Shown: positions 35,101-48,486, counted from the first letter of the stretch. The stretch is DNA of 64,000 nt from Coptis chinensis (GCA_015680905.1 CM027377.1:62579501-62643500), one strand, 5' to 3'. The notes: generated by a model from the letters alone, not told the origin. Translations and numbers: made by a program.

Positions 35101-37649
35101 TTACAAATTACAAGTACAAATTACAAAAAAAAAATTTAGAACTATTCCAAGCAGACTACGGATTAGTTCTGTTGGACAATGTTGTGCAAGGTCTACTTGA
35201 CTATTTGCGTGTTTCCAAATTGCCTTATGAAGGCATTGAGAAAAAATTGCAAAAAATTTCCATCCATCAGTTTTGATGGAATTTCACATCCTTGTACAGT
35301 AATCTAGTGTGAATTCTACTAAAAACAAGAGCCGCCCCCCCCCCCAATAGAAATGGCGTCGAATCCTCGTAACGACATGCATCTTATTCTCCTTTCTGAT
35401 ATTATTTGTACAAAAACAATGCAGATTTGGCAGGACTGGAATGTACAAGGCCTTCATGTTTGGAAACCCAACTATCATGGTTACAATACCTGAAACATGC
35501 AAGCAAGTCCTTATGGACGACGAAAAGTTCAAACCTGGTTGGCCACAGTCTACTGTGGAACTGATTGGAAGGAAGTCATTTGTAGGTCTCTCATATGAAG
35601 ACCACAAGTGGCTTCGCAGGCTAACGGCGGCTCCTGTCAATGGTCACGAAGCTTTGTCCGTATATCTTGAGTTCATCGAAGACAATGTAGTATCCACATT
35701 GGAGAAATGGTCTAACATGGGGGAAATTGAGTTCTTAACTCAGCTAAGGAAGCTTACGTTCAGGATAATTATGCACATCTTTATCAGCAAGGGAGGGGAG
35801 TCCGTAATGGAGGCTCTAGAAGAGGTGTATACAACATTAAACTATGGAGTAAGAGCCATGGCAATCAACCTACCTGGGTTCGCTTATTATAGAGCACGCC
35901 AGGTGAGCTCGTGGTACTTGATACTTATATTTATGTGTGTTCAGTTATAGTGCCTTTGTCCCCCTTCTTTTTCCCTTGGCTCTGAGATTACCTTCTTTGG
36001 TTCTCAGTCTCGAAAAAGGCTGGTAGAAATCTTTCAGTCTGTTGTGAATGATAGAAAAACGGTACGAGCAAGAGATGGTCTTCCAGCAAAGAAAGACATG
36101 CTAGATAATTTACTGGATGTCAAAGACGTGGATGGTAGACAGTTGGATGATGAGGAGATTATTGATACCCTTGTCATGTACTTGAACGCGGGTCATGAAT
36201 CCTCTGGTCATATAACAATGTGGGCTACTGTTCTCTTGCATGAACATCCTGATATGTTCCAAAAGGCCAAGGTAATGCTAGATTCCAACCAACTAATATA
36301 AGAATATCCCCTTTTTCTTTCTAAGAAAAAGTTTCAAATCTTCAACAATTATTATTAATGGGCATTCTAATTCACGAGCTAGTAACTTGGTTTGGTGACG
36401 CCAATGATTGGACCAAGTTAGCTTCATGAGTTCTAGCCATCTACAGGTTTGCAGATGTTTCTTCCGATCCTAATTGGCTTCTACATGTTTTAGGCTGAGG
36501 CTGAGGAGATTGTAAAGAACAGGCCATCAACGCAGAAAGGATTGACGCTCAAGGAAATTAGACAGATGGATTATCTTAACAAGGTATATGTCAGTTACCT
36601 AGGTATTCCACCATAGCACTCTATAGTGTTCATTATTCTTTAAAATGTTACACTAACAATGGTAGCTCAAATTGTGAAGGTGATTGATGAAACAATGCGC
36701 TTTATTAGTTTCTCATTGGTGGTATTCCGTGAGGCAAAAAAAGATGTCAATATGAATGGTTAGTTAACGTTCTTTCATATCTCCTTTTTCTTGTTTTAAA
36801 AGTGTGCAATTCCATTTCAATGAGATTTAGAAATGGGGCGGTCTTGATTTTAACAGGTTATGTCATACCCAAGGGCTGGAAGGTTCAGGTTTGGCTCAGG
36901 AATGTTCACAAGGATCCTGAGGTTTACCCAGATCCAAAAAAATTTGATCCATCTAGATGGGATGTAAGTCATATCACGGAGTTTTAATTTAAGCTTACAT
37001 GGTCGTACAACTAGATTATATATGTATCTACAAGAATGTTAACCACGTAACCTATAAAATGTGTTCAGGGATATACACCAAAAGCAGGAAGTTACCTTCC
37101 ATTTGGAGCTGGAAGCAGGTTGTGCCCTGGAAATGATCTAGCTAAGCTAGAGATTGCTATTTTCATGCATCATTTTCTCCTCAACTATCGGTATGCTCTA
37201 CTGCTTTTACTGCCACTCTAACTATATCTCGCCAATCCACAAAACAAAACACCTCATATATGTTCATTGATGTCTGAGGTAAGTTTCGGAGTTTCCCAGA
37301 ACGAACTGAACTCGAGGAAGAGTTGTTGATTTGTATTTTTTTTTGACCGATGAAATAAGAACAATTCTACGGTTTTGCAATAAATAAATGTCTGAAAAAA
37401 AAATATACTGATAAATGTTGTACTGAATAAATCATCAGAAGTAAAAACGAAACAAAACACTGAAATGTTGTTATTGTTATGTTGTTTTCTGAATTTCTAT
37501 GTTAAATGAGTATTAAGTATTAACTGTATTCTTCTACGTGCAGGCTTGAAAGGCTCAACCCAAAGTGTCGGTTGATGTATTTGCCCCATACAAGACCCAC
37601 AGACAATTGCGTAGCAAGAGTCAGGAAAATTTCAGCACCATCCATGTAA
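32114..37649 (+). CDS. KAO: ent-kaurenoic acid oxidase, cytochrome P450 of the CYP88A type
   Basis: Catalyses the three-step oxidation of ent-kaurenoic acid to gibberellin A12 on the endoplasmic reticulum. Exons 32114-32361, 35425-35902, 36008-36271, 36494-36583, 36680-36758, 36857-36963, 37069-37190 and 37544-37649 join in phase and encode 497 residues, the usual family size. Visible: an N-terminal membrane anchor (about 11-30), the hinge [13 protein letters not shown] (48-60), I-helix AGHESSGH (303-310), K-helix ETMR (364-367), FDPSRW, and the heme loop [10 protein letters not shown] with ligand Cys441. The motif block [12 protein letters not shown] and the tail [17 protein letters not shown] are characteristic of CYP88A. 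The start was chosen because it gives a normal anchor. Exon 5 has a weak acceptor (gtgaag). All exons are open, so the gene looks functional. Other CYP88 subfamilies oxidise triterpenes; KAO is the more likely. Confidence 0.95.
33927..34326. mobile_element. TIR element (MITE), 400 bp, in KAO intron 1
   Basis: Near-perfect inverted ends of about 37 bp (AGTTTACTAGTATTAYCCCC...GATGAGCCAATTA) are flanked by 8-bp duplications ttaatttt (33919-33926 and 34327-34334). An internal segment of about 60 bp with gaaagataacggtcaact is tandemly repeated (about 34143-34248). It belongs to the same family as the element at 14698-16113. No coding capacity. Confidence 0.88.
34727..34849. repeat. Minisatellite, 41 bp x 3
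   Basis: Three identical tandem units beginning gcctcttccacacctgcaat, starting at 34727, 34768 and 34809, in KAO intron 1. Confidence 0.95.
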
Positions 37650-38525
37650 TAAGGAAACCATTTGCTGGCATCTTCATCCTGGATAATTTGGTTTTCTAGC
37701 TAGTTGTCTTGTGGCGATGCATGCAATTTCATAGCAGTTTTGTTACAATGAATTAGAAAAGCTTCCCACCATCTAAAGGGATCAGCTAAAATTATCAGCA
37801 AATGGTTTTTTCCATAATAAGAAAAACAGAGTTCTTAAACTTCTTAAGTATAGCCTTTATATTCCGTGCTTGCATTTACAGATAAGTATAACCTTCTTTT
37901 TTCAGATTCTAAAGAAACAAACAATCCTATAAACCTGTACTCTATCTGGTTATCTGGCTAGGGGAGCATAAGGAAGAGTAAAACAGAGTTTATCGTTCAA
38001 AGATAAACATTTTTTTCGGCTGGTTGATTTACGGGTACATGTAAAAAAGCTGTATAGATATATGCAAACACTAACATCATGTGCGAATTAACAATACAGA
38101 TTTATAGAGCACGGAGCCTGATCATGCTGTTCTGTAAGAGTTCAGTGAACTATGTTTTCATTAAGATAAAAAAATTACAAAGTTGATTTCACATGTACAA
38201 AAACACAAAAATAAAGGTAAGTATAGAAACATCATAAACAGATACATTAGCTGCAGGCTACTGCCCCAGTCTTCTTTACCACTTGACCCAGTATGCTTCA
38301 TGTGATACTTAGTTGTTTCATACCACAAAGACAAACAAATAAGTACATACCATGACCGACTACTGCTAGCAAAGTTTGTCCTGCTTTAGAAGCTTGTACA
38401 ATCACTTCCATTCCTTTTTGAGCCTGCAGAATAAGGAAAATGTCGCTGCTAGACATCTTGTGTTACTCCAAACATTGTTGCTTCTTGTACTGACAGTTTA
38501 ATAGGAATAATCAATTGTAAGTACC
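37650..38525. other. KAO 3' UTR and intergenic sequence
   Basis: No gene is established. A short minus-strand open stretch at 38351-38423 begins after a good acceptor (ctgcag) but cannot be joined to anything. Confidence 0.55.
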
Positions 38526-39592
38526 TGTTGGAAATTTTCTAAAATATGAGTTTGTTGTTTTATTGGCTCACAAATAAAATGGGTGATTAGTCTCCAAATA
38601 TGCGTTTTTATCTTCTTATAATGTTTCAATTTAGTCAAATTATATGATCAATAATGTAAAAAACTCATGTTCTTATCGTTTTTTCAGGATACAACTTTAT
38701 TCTTGACTAAATACCTCAAAAGACGAGATCTAGGGACAAAAGGAGCTTAAAAAGGACCTTATGGGACAACTGAAAAAAAGTGCAAAAAAATCAGTCAAAG
38801 TCAACTTAAAGGTCCAAAAACTCAAAAACTCAAGAAACACTCAAAGGCTTCAAAAACCAATGACTAAACCCTTTGCAAGACAATGATTAAGCACAAAAGT
38901 CTCAAAAGACCAAATGATCAAATTCCCAAAGGCATGGGCTTGGGCCCAAAAGGCTTGACCCTATCCACTCAAAGAAGGCATAAGAAGCTTCTAGATTAGG
39001 TTGCTTGTTGGATAAGATTAGATGAGGGCAAACTTGTATATTTCTACACATATATAATTAAGTGTAGAGATGCCTACAAAATAAGGGAGCTAGTTAACTA
39101 ATAGCTAGACTCTAGTAGGAGTAGGAGATAAGAATTTAGTTAATTGTTTTTATTTACTTTTAATTCATTGTTTTCCATTTTCATTACTCTAAAACTTGAA
39201 ACTTTGTTGAATCTAGTTGGTTTTCTTCTATTCATTGTGTTTAATTTAACTTTTCATAACAATAGTTCTTCAAAACATCTTCTTAATCATTCATTCACCC
39301 AACCAAAGTTGGTTATACTCATTTGAATCAATCAAATGAGTATAACTTGCTAACCAAGCTACCTTTCTCTTATCTAATCTTCATGTTTTTCATACTAAAA
39401 CAACTCTTATTTTCATGTTTTCATCATCAAAACCATAATAACTAGTTCTCAACATCATCATACATAAAAAACCATACCAAAAACAAAAGAGAAATCAAGA
39501 AAAAGTGGGGTTTTCTCCATCACCATCTTTCTCACATTAGATCTAAGATGAACAACTTCAAAACCCCAATACCCTACTATCTATTCTTATCA
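38526..39592 (+). repeat. LTR of the outermost gypsy-type element
   Basis: It starts TGTTGGAAATTTTC and ends ...CTATTCTTATCA. It is followed after two bases by a primer-binding site tggcgctgctgtca like that of the nested gypsy elements, which marks it as a 5' LTR in plus orientation. The partner LTR is not in the window. Confidence 0.65.
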
Positions 39593-39949
39593 AATGGCGC
39601 TGCTGTCATAGATCTACTAATATGAGAAGAAGAGTGAATTAAAAGGGGAGTATGTCTCTCTTTTCCTAAAATTTCTCAACTTGTTTTTCTTATTTTCAAG
39701 TTTTTTTACTGTTGAATATTATTGATCCATTTTGTTTATAATTTTAGGTCTCACTTTGAGTTGAAAACAACTTTGGGAAGCAACTGGAGGAAGCTGGTCA
39801 AAAGTGGCTGGAGCATGGACATGATTGCCTGCACGCCCACTTCCTCACCCCAAAGACGACTGACCAGCGACCAGCCCATCACCTTCTTTGCACTAGGACA
39901 AACCCTTGGCTCAGATTGAAGGCTTTGTTTAGTATATCTATCTGCTTAA
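39593..39949 (+). mobile_element. Leader of the outermost gypsy-type element, left part
   Basis: From the primer-binding site to the point where the minus-strand element inserted (target cttaa). The continuation of this element is at 60930-62861. Non-coding. Confidence 0.55.
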
Positions 39950-41022
39950 TGATAACCCATAAAAACAGTAAAACACTAATATTAATGTCAACAACACTAA
40001 TATGTAATATTACCATTTTTATGTTTAAATCAATTCTTCTTACTCTCAAAACATAATCATGCAATACAAGGAGTAAGGATTCGTTCCACTCTTAACTCTC
40101 AAGACTTAAACAAATTCAATTGAACAAACACAAAGAACAATGGTGAGAGTAATAATTTGAATAAGAAATTAACTTTATAAATCTAATAGAACAATAAGAA
40201 CAAGACATGATTGAATGAATAACAACTACTTATTAATCTAATGAACAATAAGAACAATGATTCAAAATGAATTTAAAACAACTAAATATAACTAAGAATT
40301 AAATCAATAATCTAAATTGAAATGAAGAACTAATCCTTTATTCTAAAAACTAAATATGATTCTAAACTAACTAATTGAATGTAAAAAAACTAGATCTAGA
40401 TCTAAAAAACTATTCTCTAATGGCTACCTTCTAACCTAACTAAGTATGATTTAAGAGCTAAGTCTTTCTTTTTTTAAAGGAGGAGACCAGATCCACATTT
40501 TCGTGCATGGGCTGAGGAGCCATGTTTTGGGCCGGAAAATCGAGCCCAAAGCCCAATTTCTTCAATCTACAAAGCCCGTTTCAGTTGACTTTGACTTCAA
40601 CAGACTTTTCATCCGCTTCTGCTCTTCTGATTGCGGCAAGGCTTAAACCATTGGAAAGCTCTTTCCGTGCCGGTCGTTTTGACATAAGATAGTCCCAATC
40701 CTGAGGCCTGAGTCCAAAGATATGGTCTTCAAAAGTTCTACTGACTTGTGCACTGTTTCTGCCCGTGTTGACTTTTCAGCTTTTGACCGGGCTTTACAAA
40801 GGCTTTGTCTCCTTGAATCTTGGCCTTTAACCACATAATTTCTTAGCAACCAATCCTTGCTCCTTTATCTCGCCAAAATGGCACATTTCTACACATAATT
40901 GACTTCAATGCCTGAAATACATAAAAACACGTAATCAGCATTAACTCTTATTTATTACTCGCATAATTGGTCTAAAAGTATGATTGTTAAGGGGTTAAAA
41001 CTATAGTTTTGGGCTCTTATCA
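39950..41022 (-). repeat. 3' LTR of the minus-strand gypsy element
   Basis: 1073 bp, matching 59854-60924 almost throughout. It contains the palindrome-like agatctagatct near 40390. Confidence 0.93.
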
Positions 41023-42923
41023 AACCACCCCCAAACAACATTTTGCTTGTCCTCAAGCAAATATGAGAAATTAGAATAAGTGACCAAAAATGGAGTTCTA
41101 ACTACTCTCGTTTCGCTAAGTGCGATTGCATTGACCATATGCAACAAGGCCTTAAACCATGAGGAATTCCCTAGTGGACGAGTTATAGCCTCGTGAGAGT
41201 TTTCTAGAGAAGGTACTCACAAACTTCATCTATACTACAACGACTAAGCAATAAAACTATTGTTTCCTTATTTATGTCTCAATGATCTATACATCTCACT
41301 AGTATTTAAACAAGAATGATCATTCTAAAACTTAAACTAATACATGCATAATAATCAAATCATCTTAAGATAAACAACTATACAATGAACTATGATATGA
41401 AATGCAATGGCAGGTCTGTTTCTGAAACTTTTGGGTAGCGTGCCTAAGTAGGTTCTCACAAGGAATGTGTCAAAACATATAACACTCTGATTTTTCCACT
41501 CAAGTTTGCTAACTCCAGTGTGCAGTGGGTACACGTTTCCTCACAATCTCAATGACAATCCAAGGAAGCCGAGGTCGATCAAACACATTTACCACTTACT
41601 ATCACACCAACCTATTCCTAATTGAGCTAGAGGTCTTTATTAGGTGATACGGGGCGTAGGTGTTGGTTAAAGAAGGAAGGAAATGATATTCAAAAAGATA
41701 AGTCTGAGAAAGTAGGGTATTCATATTATGTAACTAGAGAAAACCTTGTTCTTTTGCTTCTATACTTTGTTTCCATCCTTAGCCTTTTTATTTTGGCTTT
41801 TTGACTCCTTTTATTCTACTTTTGGAGTTTTTATTTTATTTCTATTTTTCTTTTTCTTTTCTTTTCTTTGGATGAAAACTTTTTTTTTTCCTGAAGCAAC
41901 TAACTAATTTTTGTTTACACAGGTTTTTCTCTTCTCTTTTCTTCACTCATCCTATTTCTCAGACTTATCTAGATAGGTAGGCTGATTCTATTATATATTT
42001 TTTTTATTTTGTTTTATTGGATAAAGAATTTTTGGTTTGTGAAAAGGCTAATGAAAGGCTCAGTTGGGCGACTAGCGGATAATAAATTTCATATAGGTGT
42101 GAATTTCTGGCTATATCGATCCAAAGAAGGCCTAAATTCTCGCTTAGGATATGGTATGGTGATCAAGTAAGTGGATGTGTGATTTCTCTACTCGGAATTT
42201 ACTTCTCCCTTGTGTCATCACTCAGATATTTCACTCTTATGAGGCTTTTAGGCTAGATGCTCACAGGATATGTATTAAGTACTCTAACCTAGGTCTTAGA
42301 AAAATATTGCCAAGTACAATCAAAGATGCTCATGCAAGAGGTTCGTGAAAAGATGCAATGACTATTACCTACGTATTAATCTATGTTTTCAAAATTAAAT
42401 CCTAATTCAAGTACTACGTGAGATTTCTAGACTAATATCATCATGGAGAAGGGAACAATACCATTATCACTAAGTGCCTAGTATACACAATATTTATGAT
42501 TTTTATTTTTTTTTATAAAGAAAAGTGCGTAATTTACATTCTAAAAGTGTCTAATTTTTGCAAATGTTTCTATCCCACCCCCAAACAATCGAACGCTTTC
42601 TTCTCAAAGTGTAAAGAGATAAGGAAAGAATTTACCATAGAAATGTGGCAAAAATTGGCAGTACCTGTAACATAAATATTGTAAAGATGATATGATAACA
42701 TGAAACACAATTAAACTGTTACGTACTGACTAACATAAACTCTACTGGAGTAAACATGACAGGCAAAGGGTGGCAACAAGATTTAAAATGAAATACCAAA
42801 ATACGCCACCCCCAAACAAAATTGGAAAACTCTTTTTAAGTTTGAAAATTTTTGTTTGGCCTATACTCCAGAAAGTTGGTATTGTACGAAAACTTGGGTC
42901 TTTTAAAATCAGATTCCCTAGAC
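41023..42923 (-). mobile_element. 3' untranslated region of the minus-strand gypsy element
   Basis: Non-coding; aligns with 54190-55779 of the nested relative. Contains three polypurine-like motifs (ccacccccaaaca at about 41026, 42576 and 42806 on the plus strand), the leftmost being the functional tract beside the LTR. Also holds a long pyrimidine-rich tract (purine-rich in sense) at about 41750-41960. Confidence 0.75.
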
Positions 42924-44693
42924 TTAATGTGATATATATGTATTAACATGCAGTTTCCCATATATCAATAATCTAAACAATTGTGGATCTTTCCATAAAT
43001 AGTTAACATGGAATGCACCATCAAACAGGATTAAGCACCAAGATTTCCTATGACGTAGCTTAGTGGAATGAGAGCAAAGCCTGATAGATCTAAAACCTAA
43101 TCGAGCATACAATTTCTTCTTTGTCCTCCTACGAAGGGGATGCCAAGTAAATGAACGTGAGAAAATTGATGGTTGTGGAAGATACGTGGGATGTGGATAA
43201 TTTTGAGAAGGAAGAAATGGAAAAAATGAAAAAGTGTCAGGTGGATTGTCCTTGGGTGTTACTTCTTCACCAGTTGGTTTTAGATAGTTATGAAGCATAG
43301 GAGAAACATGAAGGTCAAGTACAAACTCAATGGTTCTTTGAAAAGGTAGAAGGCGAGGAACATTCGTGATGAAAGGTGAATGAGTGACATGAGGATGTGA
43401 GGTGGGTGAATGGTGTTCAACTAGAGGCCTTGAGATATGCAAGACATTCCTCAATAGGTGGGTAAGAAGAATCACTGGGATAGAGGGCAAAAAATTCTTC
43501 TTCCGTCATGGCGTTAAGAAATGAATGGATGTCAATAGGAGAGAACTCACGAGGCGGCAAAGAAGGGTTGCAAAAGAGTCGAAGGAAATCTTCCTCGATG
43601 TTATCTATGTCTAGGGAGTAGAAATTGTGATCTTTGTCTTCTTCCATAAGAGGGGTATCTACTAGTGTGGGGACTAAAGCGTCAGCCGCACTAATGTGAG
43701 GTACAAAACTCTCAATGGACTTCACTTCTCCTTCTACAGGCAAACCTAGTTGTCCCTGTTTTTGTCTAAACATGTTAACTTCTACAGAAAGATTTCCAAA
43801 AGAAGGAGTCATTGAGCCATCCCGACAATTGATTTGGGCATTGGCGGTTGCCAAGAAAGGACGCCCTAAGATGATGGGAATGGAATCATGAGCAACTTCT
43901 GTGTCAAGAATAACAAAGTCGGTTGGATAGTAAAAATCCTGAACTTTAATGAGAATATTTTCAACTACACCCTTGGGATACTTAATAGAACGATCGGCTA
44001 ACTGCAAAGTCATTTTGGTTGGTTGAATTTTTGTTAGACCTAGTTGTTTATATAAATAAAAATGGAGTAAGTTAACACTCGCTCCCAGGTCTAATAAAGC
44101 AGTTGTTATGAAGGTATCACCTAAGGTGCATTGTACAGTAGGACGACCAGGGTCCTTGTACTTAACAATTCCGTTATGTTCAGATAAAGAAGGATATTGT
44201 TCAGTTAAGAAGGCTTCAATGGGTATATTGGTTTTCCTCTTCTTGGTGCACAACTCTTTTAGAAACTTAGCGTGTCCAGGTAGACTTTTTATAGCATCTA
44301 GAAATGGTAGGTTTATAGTCAAATTTTTAAACACTTTCCTAATCTCATCAAAATTCTCGTCCTTTTTAAACACAACTAGTCTATGGGAATATGGTGCTTT
44401 ATCGCTATTTTTAGCCATATTATTAGTCTTTGCTTTATCTCTATCCATTTTCCATCTAGGTGTCTATATTGGAAATTCTACAGGTGTAGGGTCTTCAATT
44501 TCTATTATTGGGTCTTGTAATGTTTTCCCTTTTGGTTTTGGTCTAACTGGTACTTCGACAGTTGTAGGGTCTTCATTTTCTATTATAGTATTTGGTATGG
44601 TATCATTTTTAGTTTGCGGGTAATCTTCAGGTATAGTTACTTTGTTATCAACTACTTTCCCTGAACGAAGGGTAGTGACTGCCTGTAGGTCCC
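42924..44693 (-). pseudogene. gag end, aspartic protease and C-terminal domain of the minus-strand gypsy element
   Basis: Sense reading is leftwards. From 44693 the frame has TTLRSGKVVDNKV, then a stop near 44463. A long frame (44448-43417) contains the retropepsin site ALLDLGASVNLL, with DLG in place of DTG as in Athila-type proteases, and the flap-side motif IPIILGRPFLATANAQINCRDG. A frameshift near 43450 leads to 43490-42924, ending RHRKSWCLI...LWKDPQLFRLLIYGKLHV, a tail also found in the nested relative (49860-49980). No RT follows. Its upstream gag is at 57307-58549, separated by the nested element. Confidence 0.85.
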
Positions 44694-46219
44694 TGATAAG
44701 AGCCCAAAACTGTAGTTTTAACCCTGTAACAGTCATACTTTTAGACCAATTATGTGAGTAATAATTAAGAGTTAATACTGATTACGTGTTTTTATGCATT
44801 TCAGGCTCCAAAGTCCATTATGTGCAGAAATGTGCCACTTTAGCGAGATAAAGGAGCAAAGGTCGGTTGCTAAGGAGTTCTGTGATTAAAGGCCAAGATT
44901 GAAGAAGACAAAGCCTTTCTAAAGCCGGGTCAAAAGCTGAAAAGTCGACGCGGGCAGAAACAACACACAAAGTCAGTAGAACTTCCGAAGGCCGTATCTT
45001 TGGACTCAGACATCGGAATTGGGCCTACCTTATGTCAAAACTACCGGCTCGGAAAGAGCTTTCCAATGGTCCAAGCTTTGACCCAATCAGAGGAGTAAAA
45101 GTGGACGAGAAGTCTGTTGAAGCCAACTGCAGCTGAAGAGGCCTTTTTGGACTGAAAGAATTAGGTTTTGGGCCTGATTCTCGGGCCCAAAACATGGCTC
45201 CAAGCCCATGCACGATTTTTGGATCTGAAAGTATAAAAACAAGAGCTTGACTCTTTGTTAATGGTAGATAGTTAGGTTAGAAAATAAGTTAGGTTAGGAA
45301 GCTAATGTTAATGGAGTTTAGGGTTAGAAAAAGATAGATCTAGATCTAGTTTTGAGTTTTATCCCATTAATTAATTAGTTTTCATACCTTGTTTTAATAT
45401 AGATTATTGAATCATTGTTACTTTTCATTAGATTAATAAAGTTAGTTATTTTTGATAATCTAGCTTCATTTTCCATTAAACATCTATTGCAATTCATTGA
45501 TGTCATTATTAGTTTAATTAAATTATTGCATGATTAGTTTCCATTGAGCTTAAATAAGCAAAGTTCAAATCTTGATATCATGTCTTGTTTGAATTCCATT
45601 GGGAATGATAGCGTAATGATTCTCGGCTAAACCTCCATTTGTGGGGGTTGAGAAGCCTTGATGAAAGCTTGATTCCGATTATCGTAGAGTCGTCGTAATT
45701 TCCTTTCCACTCTAGAAATGATTAGTTCACCATGAGAATGGGTGTAATCGTTCACATGCTAGTTATGAATTGGTAGAAATGCCATGTGTAATTAGGGATT
45801 AGGAGTAACCATATTATTTTGCGAAGCAGTTCAATTCGGATTACGACGATTCGTCGTCAGTAGGATTAAGTCGAGTTAAGGTGGAATCAATCCCCCTCTA
45901 ACTCCTTATCATAGAATCAACGTAGCATTCCCATAGTTGTTCTAATAGTCGACTAGTTGCATCTTGTGGGTAGTTGCATCGTAGTCTAGTTGCCATTTCG
46001 TAAATCTCTCATTAGACTTTTTAGTTAAGATTACTTATACGTAGAGAACACAGCATGCGGAAGGACTAGGAGTGGAACGAATTATCTACTCCACTATATC
46101 TCATAGGATTGAGAGTAGAATCTTTGATAAAATATAGGCACTTAAGATAGTTTTAGTTTAGTTACATTTTGAGTTTTATCGTTCATTTCGTAGGTAAACT
46201 ATCATTTTTATGTTTATCA
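44694..46219 (+). repeat. 5' LTR of the nested gypsy element
   Basis: 1526 bp. It contains a promoter-like tataaaa at 45232-45238. It differs from the right LTR at few sites, for example near 44725 and 45845. Confidence 0.94.
45232..45238 (+). promoter_or_regulatory. TATA box in the LTR
   Basis: gtataaaaac; the same sequence is at 56319-56325 in the right LTR. Likely RNA start about 30 bases downstream, defining the U3/R border. Confidence 0.6.
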
Positions 46220-46864
46220 AATGACGCCGCTGCCATCTTAGTTTCACCTTCGCATTGTTTTCGTAGTATAAGTACTTTTCTTAAAGTCCCATTAAACCCA
46301 CCCACCCTTGTTTGATTCATACTATGGTTGTCCATTTTAGCATTGAAAAGTTCCGCGAAAAAATACACGGAGCGCGACCGTGCCCAAAGCGAGCGCACCT
46401 GTGCCCATACGCCTAGAACCTTTGAGCGACATACTAAAAACACTGTAAATTGAACTTACACCGAATCGACCCAGCCAAAGTGAGCGCGCCAGCGCTACTA
46501 AGCTGATTTTGCCGGATTTCCACAGGTTTGATTCGAACTTTGATTTTTCAAGTTTTTCAGTGTTCTAACTTGTTATATACACTGAACACGCGTAAACAAG
46601 ACGCTATTCATAAGCGAAGCAAGGGCCTTGTCAGGTATTCCTTTCTTCCACACCTCGCGATCTCCTGTTAGAGGTTTATACTAGTATATCGAATTGTTTG
46701 GAGTGTTGATGTGTTTAGCTAAATTTGGTCTTAGCCTTGTATGAGATTAAGGTCCGGTCGAACAAAACACCAAACGTAAATACACAAAACGTCAACAAAC
46801 AATTCTATCTAGTATACCACCCACTACACCTCTAGCTACTATTTCACACACACCACCTGACACA
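46220..46864 (+). mobile_element. Leader of the nested gypsy element
   Basis: From the primer-binding site to the gag start. Contains GC-rich motifs gagcgcgaccgtgccc, gagcgcacctgtgccc and gagcgcgccagcgc (46370-46495), the same kind as in the leader of the minus-strand element. Confidence 0.7.
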
Positions 46865-48486
46865 ATGCCCGACGAAGGAGAGACTCCTCTCTCTGACTTC
46901 TACAAAGCCTTGAGCGATAGCCCCAAATCTTACATCGTTCTAGCAGACCCAGTGGGGGATTTACGAATCCCCCCAAATATTTTTAATTTGTTACCCGTTT
47001 TTCATGGGTTAGACCATGAAAAACCTTATCAGCATATGCGTAGGATTGAACAAGTTATAACAACATTCCACCATCCTACGGTTGGTGCGGAACAAATTAA
47101 ACTCAGGGTATTCTCTTTCACCTTAGCCGATAAAGGCGTCTTCTTGGTTAACGCCCAAACGCCTAATTCGTGGACTCGTGGGCTAAACTTGTTCACCTGT
47201 TTATGGAACATTTTTACCCACCCCTAAAGACGGATGGGATGCTTTCCAAGATTCATTTCTTTCGACAAAATCCTCATGAATCATTTTCAGAGGCTTGGAA
47301 TCGTTTCACCGATCTCCTTATAGAGTGTCCACATCTTAACTTAGCGAATGACACGTTAGTTCGTGCCTTTTTCAAAGGACTTCTACACCACCATAAAGAA
47401 GTCCTAGACATAATGAATGGGGGTAGTTTCTTAAGCAAAGGAGCCTCGGAGGCTTATAAATTTTTAGAGGATGAAACTAAGCGAAATAACAACTGGGGGG
47501 ATAGTGACGATATCCACCGCTCTGCTAGTTCTTCAAATATAGTTAAGGCCGCCGGTATGTTTGAAATTAAACACGATCCCGAGCTTAAAACTCTAATCGA
47601 ATCACTCACTAAAAAGGTAGAGGGCATTTCTGTTCAACAAAAGCCTATCCCCGTCATGAATGTAAATTCAAATCCATGTAGTTTCTGTTGGAGTCCTCGG
47701 CATCCCGACTCCCACTGTCCTATAGCCTATGAACAGGCTTGTTCCATTAATAGTGAACCTAACGCCCCTTGGAGACAAAATCCCAACTTCGGTTGGAGAA
47801 ATAACCAACACGTCACACCGCCAGGGTACAATAATCAATATGTTAGGCCAACGCACAGTTTTAACCAAGCTCCACCATGACAAGGACAGGGTCAGGGTAA
47901 TTTTAATAATTACAACAACCAAGTGCAACCTCGACAAGGTCAAGTACAAGGTCAAGGTAGTTATAATAATTATAATGCTAATAGAGGTATCGTCCCGGTA
48001 AATAATAACTATCAAAATCCGCCCATAAATAATTCACGCGAGATAGTTCCAGTCACACCACCCGTGACTGCCACACCCACACAACCGGATCGTCTTGACA
48101 CCTTCATACAAGTGAGCCAAAAACATTTCCAAACCATGGCTCAATCTAACCAACAGCTTCTACAATCCCTTAATAATTTAACCCAACAGTTAGCCCAAGA
48201 TAAGGCCCAACCCAAAGGTGTGTTTCTAGGTCACACAATACTTAATCCTAAAACAACAAACACAGGCTTTGAGGTAACCGATAATACTAGTAATGAATAT
48301 GAAAATGTAGGTGAGCTAAAGGCCATCACCACTCTCCGTTCTGGCAGAGTGGTTGATAACAAAGTAACTATGCCTATAGTTACCCCACCAGTAGCCCCTA
48401 CACCTGCTATTTTACTAGATACCGAAATAGAAACTGAAGAGCCTACCACTGTAGAGGTACCAGTTACAACACAACCTAAGAAATAA
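46865..48486 (+). pseudogene. gag of the nested gypsy element, broken
   Basis: Starts MPDEGETPLSDFYKAL. Contains the retrotransposon gag block (LLPVFHGLDHEKPYQHMRRI, then WAKLVHLFMEHFYPPLKT, FSEAWNRFTDLLIECPH) and a CCHC knuckle CSFCWSPRHPDSHC near 47680. A frameshift lies near 47170 and an in-frame TGA at 47878. The frame continues to 48486 through a Gln/Asn-rich stretch and TTLRSGRVVDNKV. Forms the capsid-like particle in intact elements. Confidence 0.9.

Larger units (their letters stand above)
32362..35424 (+). other. KAO intron 1, 3.06 kb
   Basis: Long compared with the other seven introns of this gene (91 to 353 bp). It holds the TIR element at 33927-34326, the 41-bp minisatellite at 34727-34849 and a run of 12 C near 35334-35345. 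No open frame inside is credible. Confidence 0.8.

Noticed and set aside
38276-38423. Minus-strand exon-like stretches (encoding AQKGMEVIVQASKAGQTL) that might be the end of a gene cut off by the retrotransposon nest
   Set aside because: The intron needed to join the two pieces would be only 43 bases, too short for a plant intron, and I recognise no family. Kept only as an open possibility.
44108-44623. Plus-strand 171-codon frame rich in hydrophobic residues
   Set aside because: Antisense shadow of the gypsy gag/protease region on the minus strand.
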